Shown here: piece after piece, positions 54,186 to 64,000 of the stretch
Position numbering within the stretch: the first letter of the stretch is position 1
Layout of the letters: every line of letters starts with the position of its first letter
Assembly (NCBI GenBank): GCA_024516155.1
Contig: JAJJXM010000059.1
Span: forward strand, 310,001-374,000
From: Pyronema omphalodes
Lineage: Eukaryota > Ascomycota > Pezizomycetes > Pezizales > Pyronemataceae
Length of the DNA: 64,000 nt
Direction: 5' to 3'
Notes under the pieces: generated by a model
What the model saw: only the letters and a program-made list of their open reading frames with translations
What the model was told of the DNA's origin: nothing
The model's database searches: none
Position numbers and translations under genes: made by a program

Positions 54186-56269
54186 TTACTGCAGCAGTCT
54201 TCGCCTTCTTGGCTTCCTTGGGCTTTTCCTGTTCATGCCCTTCTTCATATCATCATCCCGCTTCCTCTTTCCTGAAGAAGCTACCTTTCCATCCTTTGCC
54301 AGGTCAGTTCCCCCAACTGTCTTCTTTGCATAGCAGTCGTACATTCTATGACCAGCACGACCACATCGCCAACATTCAGCCTTATCTTTCTTGTGTTTGT
54401 CGATTTCGGCTTGGGGTACTCCTTGCAAAGCCTCCCTTCCTGAGGCATAAACCGCCGGTTTATCTGACTTCCTGTCCTTTTTCCCAGCAAATTCCTTCTT
54501 AGATCCCTTATCCTTAACCTTTCGGTCCTTCTGCTGCACCTCACGTGGGCGAGCAGCTTCCCTTTCTTTCCCTTTATCCTTGCGTTCCCCACGCACTTCT
54601 AAGGTCTTTTTCTTGTATACCCCAATTCTTCATTCAAGCCTTCCACAACATGTGCAGCTTCTTTGACTGCATGAATCAGGGCAACATCATCATTGGGAAC
54701 CTCTCCACACCGTTGGTAAACCATCTTCTTGATAGCTGGTGTCATAGCCCTCCCATATGCACATTCCTAAACATAGGGCCCAGTGCTCCAACGCGCATAT
54801 TCAGATCCTCCAACTTAGTGATATAATCATCGATATCACCATCGTACTGTAGTTCTGTAATGCGTTTTGACGTCCTCTGAGCCTCCCTCTTATCCTCGAA
54901 CCTTGTCTCAAATGCACTGGAAAATGCAGCCCAAGTATCCTTCACTTTCTGTTTTCTGAAGACTTCCTGCGCATCCTGGTGCCATGCTAAAGCCTTGTTG
55001 GTGAATAGACTACCAACCCACTTAACCTGCGCATCTTCATCAGGCCAGGATGTGGGCATCGGTTTCCACGTAATCCTGTACTGACACTCCACCAGGCTCT
55101 AAGCAGAGTCGTGCTCCTTTCTGAGAAAAATTGAGGTGCCTTGCGTTTCTGGCATCTTGGGTCTCTTGGTGCATCTCTGGGTCCTTGGATCTTGTCGATA
55201 ATGGGAAGTGAGGATCTTGTTGCATCCTCCTCAGCCTTCTCTTTCTTCTCTAGTCTTTTTGCCGAGGGGGCCTTTCTGGCTGTCTGGGTCTTCCTTGCAT
55301 CCATACGGAGGCCTCAGGAGGGGGAATGGTCACCCTTCTTCTTGGAGGGCCATTGCCTCGTCCTCCATTTCCTCTGCTGCTGGAGGGGGTGTGTCGTTTC
55401 TAGAGGGTGGTAGATTTGTGTCTACTGCCACCTGAAAAATGCTTGGGGAGACAGTTCTGCGTTGGGGTTCGTCTGTACCGCATCCGCAAGTGACTGTGCA
55501 TTCGATAGGTATGTTGTTGGCTGTCATGTCCATGACCCTTATGAACTGCTTATCGATAATCTCCTTCTTTTCATTTTCCCTTTCTTGTCTCATACTCCAA
55601 AGCCTTCGTTGCTGTTCTTGCTCATGTGGGCTAAAAAGACGGATTTGCTCGTCCCTTGTTGTCAGCCTGGTTTTCTTTGTGGCTGCCCAGCCTTCAACAC
55701 GAAATTCCATCCTGTTGATGGTTGGAGAATCCTTGGAGGTATATCACTGATGATCTGTACACCAATGTTGAGTTGTTGAACCAGCCTGGTGGTTGCGGCG
55801 TCTGCTTTTCTTGATCGTCCGTGGCTAGTTCACCAAGGGCGTTCCAAACCTGAGAACTGAATTCATTGCTTGACTTGGTCAGTCTAACGAATGGCTAGTT
55901 TGGTTGAGTTCTCTGTCGATGTCGCCTGTCGAATAACAACATCGTAGCATTTTGCATAATGCCTGACTATTTCTGGTACAGATTCTTGACGTTTTGCATA
56001 TCGGTCTGTACAGAAACTCCTTCTTTCTTCAGGGCTTCAATCAATGGCCTGCACATCTTGTTCAGTTGTCTCCATCCTGTCCACCATCTTGACGAACCAT
56101 TCTGGAATTGGTCCCTGCTGACAGTGGTTCCCTGGCGAACTACAGCTTTACCAGCTGCAGAGAGTTGGTCCCATGATTGAGGGCGATGGACTTCCACCAT
56201 ATCTCCCATGGAAACATCGTCATCGTGACGGGCTGCCGGGGATGCAGTGATTCTGCGGTAGGAGGACAT
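54186..56269 (-). pseudogene. Left element: Gag (frameshifted)
   Basis: The start is ATG 56269 (MSSYRRITASPAARHDDD). The frame breaks after about 100 codons. The capsid-like region (FETRFEDKREAQ, ITELQYDGDIDDYITKLEDL) is at about 54900-54790. The nucleocapsid knuckle CWRCGRAGHRMYDC is at about 54380-54335, after a Lys/Arg-rich stretch. It forms the particle around element RNA. It is split into at least four frames. Confidence 0.85.
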
Positions 56270-56357
56270 TGCTGAGTAGTAGGTGCTTTGTGAAATTGAT
56301 CTTGCTTGCCCTAGAAGAGGGTCTTTTCGTTATCGTATCGATTAATAAACTTGGTAG

Positions 56358-56378
56358 CTTGTAGCCTTAAGTTTATAG
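56358..56378 (-). promoter_or_regulatory. Left element primer-binding site (self-priming type)
   Basis: Directly after the LTR the sense strand reads CTATAAACTTAAGG. ATAAACTTAAGG is the complement of CCTTAAGTTTAT found inside the LTR. No usual tRNA 3'-end complement (TGG...) is present. Confidence 0.6.
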
Positions 56379-57787
56379 TGTGAACCTGGGCACAGCTTCG
56401 ACTATGCAGAGGCTTATCCGATTGTATCTCTAGTGCTTCGTTCTCAGTGTTGACAGACACTTCGTTCCCAAGAACAGACAGACACTTCGTTCCCAAGAAC
56501 TAATAGAGCTTATCCAAAGATAAAGCTAGGAAGAGAATTAATCGATCACAGGCGGAAAAACTTAAGGGTTGTCTTCGGAGGTATTCGTTGGTGATAATAG
56601 GTATCGTCGCGTAGAGGATCAAATGGTGATGATGGAGGAGAGAGAGGGAAGACAAAGGCTTTTATAGACTTTCGTCTACAAGTTCGCCCAGACTTCCTAG
56701 GGAACCAATTTCCAAACTGAGCCTAGGAGATAAGACAAGAGTCATTTCTGAGACGCATCTGCTGATAGATTGCATCATACGAAGTGCGTAATCATATTGA
56801 TTACTTGCTTGCATGATGCTTGCTATCGTCAGACTAATCCTTGACATTCCTCTCTGTACTACACACCGTCCAATCAGGTGCAGGGTTATGAGTGCATATG
56901 GGAGGGCAACTTCCGCTTGACTGCATAATGCATGAACTCCTCTGACAAATAACATGTGGAGTCATTATCTTGTGAGTCGTGCTATCATAGGATCTCTCCT
57001 AGAGAATCTCGATTGCGAATGGAGGAATCTGACATCATAAGGCATCCATGCCCTACCGGAGTGGATCACTCCGACACATTCCTGTGTGATGTCATTAATG
57101 GCTCCACCTGCGCGCACTTGCGGCGCAGCCACACCCTGGTGTGGATGCAAACCGCCGAGCTGTTCCTTGTTTGTAGTCAATAGCCTAAGGGCGCGTCATA
57201 TCGTTCCACCAAAAACAGTTTCCTCTGATGAGGGTTGGCATGCTTATGGACGTCGTCTCATGCCTTAGCAATCTTGACCCTTGTCCATAGCCCCACTCCT
57301 GTTTGCCGACTAGACTCTGCCTTGTCTTCCTGGCTGACCATTCACCCAACTAAGTAACACGGATGATTTTCGCACCGCTCTGCACATCCTTGGAACTCTC
57401 TTCCGATGCAGACCCCTTTGTAGCCGTGAACTTCCGAACACTCCTCAAGTATAAGGAGGTGTCCTTTCGTCTTCGTCTTCGTTCTCCATCAGCGTCGTTC
57501 GTAGTTGCTCAAGGGTAAGTCGACACCCATGAGGTAAGTGTTCCCCAATCTCTTCTCTTCTGAATCCTCCCAAACTGACATTGAATATAGTTGCGACGCC
57601 TCGGGCCGGGATCCTCGTGAGGTCCTATCGGAAAGTCACGAATCACGTGACGTGGCTTGTCGGAGCTCCTCTGGGGGTTCCGGCCCGGGATACTAATCTG
57701 ACTATTCATTCTCTGTCGAGTTTGCCATATTCTCCATTGCGTTATATATGATACCAATTCTATCCTCACACATTTTAGGGTGTGACA
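56379..57787 (-). repeat. gypsy LTR, middle copy (shared by both elements)
   Basis: This 1409-bp LTR has the same termini as the left copy. It contains a tandem duplication of about 24 bp (ACAGACACTTCGTTCCCAAG, twice, at 56453-56499) that the left copy lacks. It serves as 5' LTR of the left element and 3' LTR of the right element. Confidence 0.88.
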
Positions 57788-57956
57788 CCACCTCTCCCCT
57801 GTTCAAGCTTCGTCCCGAAGCTCGTAGTTCATCTTTCTGTGATCGCAACGCCGTAGCCTAGTGACTTAAGTGATCAATTTTGGATGTAGTCCTCCAGCCC
57901 CTACATCCTACTACCAACTCTACCTGATGAAAACCACATGGGAAAAACATCAAGCA

Positions 57957-59266
57957 TTAGTCTTTGAGTCGGTAGTCCCTCGGAGAATCAGGATACTTGA
58001 GATGGAAATCTCTTAGCTTCTCCTGACCTCCTACTGAAAAGTTGTCGAAGGGTTCTGCCGTCCAGTCTTTCTTGTTGGGCCACCCTAGCCATTTGACGAG
58101 GTAAAGTACTCTGCTGCCTGATTTGTAGCTGCTCATAATTTCGTCTATGTCGTACTCCTCGCTTCCCTCAACATCGTCTGCTTCCCGAAGAATTTTGTTT
58201 GGGTCTGGTGGAGCTCTGGTTCCAGTGTGGAAGGGCTCCAGTAGGGAAGTGTGGAAGACATTGTGAATCTTCCATCTTCTTGGTAGTGTGAGACGTATTG
58301 CTGTTGGGGATATGACCTTTTCGATTTGGAATGGACCATGTAATTTGTGATCCAATTTGTGTGATGGGCGTCTTGTTTTTATGTGTCGTCCATCGAGCAT
58401 AACCAAGTCTCCAACTTGGTAAGTAGGGGCCTCCTTTCGCTGAAGGTCTGCATACTTCTTCATTCTTTCTTGTGCCTTCTGTAATGCTGACTAGCACCTT
58501 CATGCACTGTATGCATCCAATGAGCGTATGCTTTGCTGGCCGGGTTTTGCACACTGTTGGAATGGGATTGCTGGCAATGGGGTTGTAACCGTAATTCGCA
58601 TAAAAAGGTGATAGTCCTGTAGCGCTGGTTACTGAGTTGTTGTAAGCGAACTCAGCCATTGGCAATAGATCAACCCAATCATTCATCTCATGATTGACAA
58701 AGGAGCGGAGGTATGCTTCAATTGTCTGGTTAAGTCGTTCCGTCTGTCCATCTGTTTGAGGGTGGAACGTGTGGACATTCTAGGTTTGATTGCTAGTGTC
58801 CCAAGAAATGCTTTCCAGGTGGTGCTTGTAAACCTGGAGTCTCTGTCCGACACAATATCCGTAGGTAGCCCATGTAACTTCCAAATTTCCTTCGCAAAGA
58901 TTCTAACAAGGTCTGCAGTTGTCTGCCGTCTTTTTGCAGTGGTATGAAGTGGGCCATCTTAGAGAATCTGTCAACTATTACCCATAGTTGATCGCATCCA
59001 TTGGATTCTGGTAGGTCGGTGATAAAGTCCATGGCGATTGATTGCCATGGGGCATAGGGTAGTTCCAAAGGTTGAAGTAATCCGTACTTGAGGTGCCGTG
59101 CTTTTTTGTCTTTTTGACATTCCATACAACTCTTTACATAAGTTATTATTTGTTCTTCCATTCTTGGCCACCAGAAGTTCCTTCGTATTAATTCAATTGT
59201 TTTGTCCTGTCCGAAGTGACCTGCAATTTTCGAGTCATGTTCAGATTCCAGAACTGTCTTTACCAA
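57957..59266 (-). pseudogene. Right element: integrase and chromodomain (frameshifted)
   Basis: The frame 59266-58793 has the zinc region (GHFGQDKTIELIRRNFWWPR, CMECQKDKK) and the start of the catalytic core (MDFITDLPESNG). The frame 58686-58168 has [20 protein letters not shown]. The frame 58463-57957 (168 codons, stop at 57957) has [17 protein letters not shown], then [20 protein letters not shown], and the chromodomain SGSRVLYLVKWLGWPNKKDW ending at RDYRLKD. The C-terminal chromodomain is typical of chromoviruses. Two shifts separate the parts. Confidence 0.88.
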
Positions 59267-59318
59267 ATCCTTTGGTACCCATAGTTTTTCCTTCGATAGA
59301 CTATGCCATTATCTATCG

Positions 59319-60768
59319 TCAATGGTTCCTTAATTTTCTTTGTTGCCTCCACGTAAATCTCATCCAGCTTACCAGCTTCCTTACCATCTTCAAGAATTCT
59401 TCTGACCATTTAATAAAAGGAATAGAGGAGACGTGCTGAAGAAATAATAAATGATGTTCCTTCTCCAGCACTGCTGATTGACGAAATGGATGCAAAATGA
59501 CTCTTATGCAGGATCGTCGTAATCGGCTGATCTTCACCTCCCCCCTTTTCAGGTCGGAACTCCGGACGCCTAGATAGAGCATCAGGTTTCCCATTTTTAA
59601 CCCCAGGTCTATAAAAAATCTTAAAGTCAACGCCAGCAAGCTCTTGAGCCCATCTAGCTTGACGTCGATTGAGTACTTTTGTTGTTGTAAAGTACTCAAG
59701 GTTTTGGTGGTCGCTGTAAACTTGGACAGTGTGCATTGCTCCCTCAAGATATCGTCTCCATACTTTAAATGAGTCCACAATAGCCAACAGCTCTTTGTCA
59801 TGGATCTCATAGTTAATCTCAGCAGGAGTGAATTTTCTTGAGTGGAAAGCAATGGGGTGCAACTTTCCATCTTCCCCCTTCTGGGATAGAACTGCGCCTA
59901 AAGCAAAATCTGAAGCATCTGTTTCAACAATGCAAACCTGTCTTGGGTCAAAATGACTTAAGATTGGTGCAGTAGTGAAACGACTTTTGAGCTCATCAAA
60001 TGCTAGTTCCATAGCAACAGTCCATTCCCATTTCTTCGCATCGCCCTTTGTTGATTCTGTGAGAGGTCGACATATTTTGGAGAAGTCCTTGATGAATCTG
60101 CGATAGAAGTTTGCGAATCCAAGAAAGCCCTGTGTTTCTTTCAAGGATTTGGGGGTTCCCATACCAGGACTGTTTGTACCTTGTCCTTTGCCATTTCAAT
60201 GCCATTTTCGCTGATAATAAACCCAGAAATTCCACTCTGTTTTGTCCCCAAACACATTTTCCGGAGAGATAACCAGCCCATTTTCTTCCAATCTTTTTAA
60301 CACTTCCTTAACCAATTTGTCGTGTTCTTCCTCTGTCTCAGCATATATGAGAACATCATCAATATACGCAATTACTCCCTGATCCAACATGTCTCTAAAG
60401 ATATGATTCATCATATCTTGGAATGTGGCTGGGGCATTGCTCAAGCCAAAAGGCATAACCGAAAATTCATATAATCCATATCGGCATCGAAAGGCCGTTT
60501 TCCATTCATCTCCTTCTTTTATTCTGATGATGAGATGATATCCATTCTTGAGGTCCATTTTCGTAAATATTTTTGCTCCTCTAACTCTGTCTTGTAATTC
60601 TGACATGAGTGGGAGTGGGTACCGGTTGGCAATTGTAATTTTGTTGATGCCCCGGTAATCAACACATAACCGTAGACCTCTGCCATGAGGCTTTGGGACA
60701 AAGAGAATAGGAGCTGCTGCTGGTGACTTGGAAGGTCTGATTTTACCAGTACGCAGCATATCCTTCAA
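59319..60768 (-). pseudogene. Right element: reverse transcriptase and RNase H (frameshifted)
   Basis: The frame 60768-60196 holds [53 protein letters not shown] and the active-site [16 protein letters not shown] (60366-60352). After a break near 60200, the frame 60162-59410 holds LKETQGFLGFANFYRRFIKD and RNase H ([51 protein letters not shown]). GVKNGKPDALSRRPEF follows. This is the longest preserved enzyme part of the family in the window. Confidence 0.88.
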
Positions 60769-60904
60769 CCATTCTCTAAGTGTCTCTAGCTCAACTTCGT
60801 TGAGAGCATAGACAGGTCCCCAAGGAGGCTTTTCGCCTTCAACTAGGTCAATCGCATGGTGTCGTAGGGTTTGTGATCAGGAAGCCTATCTGCAGCTTCC
60901 TTTG

Positions 60905-61432
60905 TCATAATGTTGATCCAGCCGCGGAATTTCTCTGGGACTTGCTGAAGGGCCTCAGATAATTCCCTTGGTGGATACAGATGAGATGTGGCCTAAGACA
61001 AGGCTTCTGGATGGTCGAGGACATGTTTATCGACCTTGAGTGAGAAGGCACTGGCTTGTGCCTTTGTACATTTTTCTTTGCAACGTGAGGATGTAAAGGA
61101 GATTTTGTCTTGATCTCCCCGAGGTTGCAGGGCTGATGTAGTGCCATCCACCAATAAGGCAGGATAGCATCGCAGTCACTATCTAGTGGAGCGACTTCGA
61201 AAGATTCTGCAGCAAAGTGTTTCTTATGCTGCAATATAAGGGAACCGTAAAGACTTCCTGCTCCAGCAACTATCTCATTGTTGAAGTTGCGGATTTGTAA
61301 AGGGGTGTCTCTCTTAACGGTTGGGATTTTGTATTTGTGGACAAAGGCTTTGTCCAGGAGGGCAGCAGTAGATCCTGTATCAAGAAGGACTCTAACTGTG
61401 CGTTGTTGATTCTTGGACCAGTTGAGAACCAT
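60905..61432 (-). pseudogene. Right element: aspartic protease (frameshifted)
   Basis: The frame 61432-60905 contains RTVRVLLDTGSTAALLDKAF with the catalytic DTGS motif, followed by IPTVKRDTPLQIRNFNNEIV. A downstream histidine/lysine-rich linker leads towards the reverse transcriptase. It lies between the Gag knuckle and the reverse transcriptase, and matures the polyprotein. Shifts at both ends separate it from its neighbours. Confidence 0.8.
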
Positions 61433-61786
61433 GTTGATAATTGGTCTCGGTCCATGGTGGGAGGAGTGGGAGCTGATTCCTGGGTAACTGGAATAGCTGC
61501 TCCATTGTCTTTGCGTCGACTCTTAGTCCTGGTCGACAGAAGGCTGTCCATTGATTTCCTTTTTATTCCTGCGCATTTCCCTATTACTGCGTCTTCATAT
61601 CCATCCTCCTCGGGTGACGCTTCCCTAGAGGACTTAAAAATCCGAATCAATGACTTCCTCATCCTCCATTCCCAAATCCTTGGTTGCGCATCAGACATAT
61701 GAGTGTCTTCCTCATTGCCTTACTGCAGCAGTCTTCGCCTTCTTGGCTTCCTTGGGCTTTTCCTGTTCTTGCCCTTCTTCATTATA

Positions 61787-63792
61787 TCATTCCCGCTTCC
61801 TCTTTCCTGAAGAAGCTACCTTTCCATCCTTTGCCAGGTCAGTTCCCCCAACTGTCTTTTGCATAGCAGTCGTACATTCTATGACCAGCACGACCACATC
61901 GCCAACATTCAGCCTTATCTTTCTTGTGTTTGTCGATTTCGGCTTGGGGTACTCCTTGCAAAGCCTCCCTTCCTGAGGCATAAACCGCCGGTTTATCTGA
62001 CTTCCTGTCCTTTTTCCCAGCAAATTCCTTCTTAGATCCCTTATCCTTAACCTTTCGGTCCTTCTGCTGCACCTCACGTGGGCGAGCAGCTTCCCTTTCT
62101 TTCCCTTTATCCTTGCGTTCCCCACGCACTTCTAAGGTCTTTTTCTTGTATACCCCAATTCTTCATTCAAGCCTTCCACAACATGTGCAGCTTCTTTGAC
62201 TGCATGAATCAGGGCAACATCATCATTGGGAACCTCTCCACACCTTTGGTAAACCATCTTCTTGATAGCTGGTGTCATAGCCTCCCATAACATTCCTAAA
62301 CATAGGGCCCAGTGCTCCAACGCGCATATTCAGATCCTCCAACTTAGTGATATAATCATCGATATCACCATCGTATTGTAGTTCTGTAATGCGTTTGACG
62401 TCCTTCTGAGCCTCCCTCTTATCCTCGAACCTTGTCTCAAATGCACTGGAAAATGCAGCCCAAGTATCCTTCAATTTCTGTTTCTGAATAGACTTCCTGC
62501 GCTCCTGGTGCCATGCTAAAGCCTTGTGGGTGAATAGACTACCAACCCACTTAACCTGCGCATCTTCATCAGGCCAGGATGTGGCATGTTTCCACGTAAT
62601 CCTGTACTGACATCCACCAGGCTCTAAGCAGAGTCTTGTCCTTTCCTGAGAAAAATTGAGGTGCCTTGAGTTCTGGCATCTTGGGTCTCTTTGGTGCATC
62701 TCTGGGTCCTTGGATCTTGTCGATAATGGAAGTGAGGAATCTTGTTGCATCCTCCTCAGCTTCTCTTCTTCTCTAGTCTTTTGCGAGGGGGCCTTTCTGG
62801 CTGTCTGGGTCTTCCTTGACCATCATCGGAGGGCTCAGGAGGGGGAATGGTAACCCTTCTTCTTGGAGGGCCATTGCCTCGTCCTCCATTTCCTCCTGCT
62901 GCTGGAGGGGGTGTGTCGTTTCTAGAGGGTGGTAGATTTGTGTCTACTGCCACCTGAAAAATGCTTGGGGAGACAGTTCTGCGTTGGGGTTCGTCCTGTA
63001 CCGCATCCGCAAGTGACTGTGCATCGATAGGTATGTTGTTGGCTGTCATGTCCATGACCCTTTGAATGACCTTATCGATAATCTCCTTCTTTTCATTTTC
63101 CCTTTCTGTTCATACTCCAAAAGCCTTCGTTGCTGTTCTTGCTCATTGTGGGCTAAAAGACGGATTTGCTCGTCCCTTTGTTGGTCAGCCTGGTTCTTTG
63201 TGGCTGCCCAGCCTTCAACACCGAATTCCATCCTTGTTGATGGTTGTGGAGAATCCTTGGAGGTAATCATTGATGATCTGTACACCAATGTTGAGTTGTT
63301 GAACAGCCTGGTGGTTGGCTGTTTGCTTTTCTTGATCGTCCGTGGCTAGTTCACCAAGGGCGTTCCAAACCTGAGAACTGAATTCATTGCTTGACTGGAT
63401 CAGTCTAACAATGGCTGTTTGGTTGAGTTCTCTGTCGATGTCGCCTTGTCGAATAACAACATCGTAGGCATTTTGCATAATGCCTGACATTTCTTGGTAC
63501 AGATTCTTGACGTTTTGCATATCGGTCTGTACAGAAACTCCTTCTTTCTTCAGGGCTTCAATCAATGCCTGCACATCTTGTTCAGTTGTCTCCATCCTGT
63601 CCACCATCTTGACGAACCATTCTGGAAGTTGGTCCCTGCTGACAGTGGTTCCCTGGCGAACTACAGCTTTACCAGCTGCAGAGAGTTGGTCCCATGATTG
63701 AGGGCGATGGACTTCCACCATATCTCCATGGAAACATCGTCATCGTGACGGGGCTGCCGGGGATATGCAGTGATTCTGCGGTAGGAGGACAT
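61787..63792 (-). pseudogene. Right element: Gag (frameshifted)
   Basis: The start is ATG 63792. The first frame break comes before MVEVHRPQSWDQLSAAGK (63721). The frame 63721-63215 is helical and Gln/Glu-rich. The capsid-like section (AFSSAFETRFEDKREAQ, QYDGDIDDYITKLEDLNMRV) is in the frame 62750-62223. The knuckle CWRCGRAGHRMYDC, preceded by a Lys/Arg-rich stretch, is in the frame 62129-61839. Several shifts break it. Confidence 0.85.
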
Positions 63793-63878
63793 TGCTGAGT
63801 AGTAGGTGCTTTGTGAAATTGATCTTTCTTGCCCTAGAAGAGGGTCTTTTCGTTATCGTATCGATTAATAAACTGGTA

Positions 63879-63899
63879 GTTGTACCCTTAAGTTTATAG
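63879..63899 (-). promoter_or_regulatory. Right element primer-binding site (self-priming type)
   Basis: The sense strand after the 5' LTR reads CTATAAACTTAAGGGTAC. ATAAACTTAAGGGT is a perfect 14-base complement of ACCCTTAAGTTTAT inside the left LTR (48993-48980). Confidence 0.62.
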
Positions 63900-64000
63900 T
63901 GTGAACCTGGGCACAGCTTCGACTATGCGAGGCTTATCCGATTGTATCTCTAGTGCTTCGTTCTCAGTGTTGACAGACACTTCGTTCCCAAGACCAACAG
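63900..64000 (-). repeat. gypsy LTR, right copy (5' LTR of the right element, truncated by window)
   Basis: The first 101 bp of the + strand LTR end match 48830-48930 and 56379-56480, starting TGTGAACCTGGGCACAGC. The rest lies outside the window. Confidence 0.85.

Larger units (their letters stand above)
48830..57787 (-). mobile_element. Ty3/gypsy chromovirus, left element (shares middle LTR)
   Basis: The element runs on the - strand from the 5' LTR at 57787-56379 to the 3' LTR at 50213-48830, with an internal region 56378-50214 of 6165 bp. The order is Gag, protease, reverse transcriptase, RNase H, integrase, chromodomain: the Tf1/sushi-type chromovirus plan. The polypurine tract CAGGGGAGAGGTGG directly precedes the 3' LTR (50227-50214). 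Many single-base indels break its frames. Confidence 0.92.
56379..64000 (-). mobile_element. Ty3/gypsy chromovirus, right element (runs to the window end)
   Basis: This is a second copy of the same family, in the same orientation. Its 3' LTR is the middle LTR, its internal region is 63899-57788 (6112 bp), and its 5' LTR starts at 63900 and is cut by the window end. Gene order is as in the left element. Its frames are more open than those of the left copy, but gag and pol are still split. Confidence 0.92.

Noticed and set aside
49500..57270. Short open frames within the gypsy LTRs
   Set aside because: They differ between LTR copies because of indels and have no domain.

Overview
The window reads as nuclear DNA of a filamentous fungus, most likely an ascomycete of the Pezizomycotina. 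This rests on short GT-AG introns with CTAAC/CTGAC-like branch sites, Tad-type LINEs ending in RNase H, a Tf1/sushi-type chromovirus, a fungal Dicer remnant and a family of fungal F-box proteins. A truffle-like repeat-rich genome would fit, but that is inference. More than half of the 64 kb is transposon-derived. Nothing bacterial or viral is seen.

Layout. 1-656: 3' end of a Tad-like LINE on the + strand. 1.6-4.75 kb: F-box copy A (- strand) with its upstream region. 5.3-6.05 kb: a small multi-exon orphan gene (- strand). 8.4-16.0 kb: remnant of a Dicer-like gene (- strand) split by a 5.6-kb Ty1/copia element (9350-14936) with matched LTRs and a 5-bp target-site duplication. 16.5-17.5 kb: tandem repeats. 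18.8-25.46 kb: a near full-length but frameshifted Tad-like LINE (- strand). 26.0-46.3 kb: F-box copies B, C, D (- strand), E, F (+ strand) and G (- strand), with a coiled-coil orphan gene at 28.85-29.92 kb. 46.6-48.83 kb: a decayed LINE reverse transcriptase fragment (+ strand), cut off by an LTR. 48.83 kb to the window end: two chromodomain Ty3/gypsy elements (- strand) in tandem, sharing the middle LTR.

The F-box family is the main host-gene content. All seven copies share a promoter block (consensus GRCGCCAAGAYA, with a TATA-like box in some), a short first exon and a 119-140 bp intron. In six of seven copies, removing this intron joins a terminal A to a leading TG. The start codon itself is therefore made by splicing, and the predicted proteins usually begin Met-Gly-Lys-Lys/Arg. 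B, C and D have long open frames; A and E are each broken in two and share one identical mid-gene frameshift; F and G are decayed. A and E, with their upstream DNA, form an inverted duplication about 35 kb apart.

Two transposons show clear replication signals. The copia element has a primer-binding site complementary to the anticodon arm of initiator tRNA-Met (half-tRNA priming). The gypsy elements have a primer-binding site complementary to a sequence in their own LTR (Tf1-like self-priming). Differences between the two gypsy copies are mostly single-base indels, so residual sequencing error may explain some of the broken frames in this part of the window.
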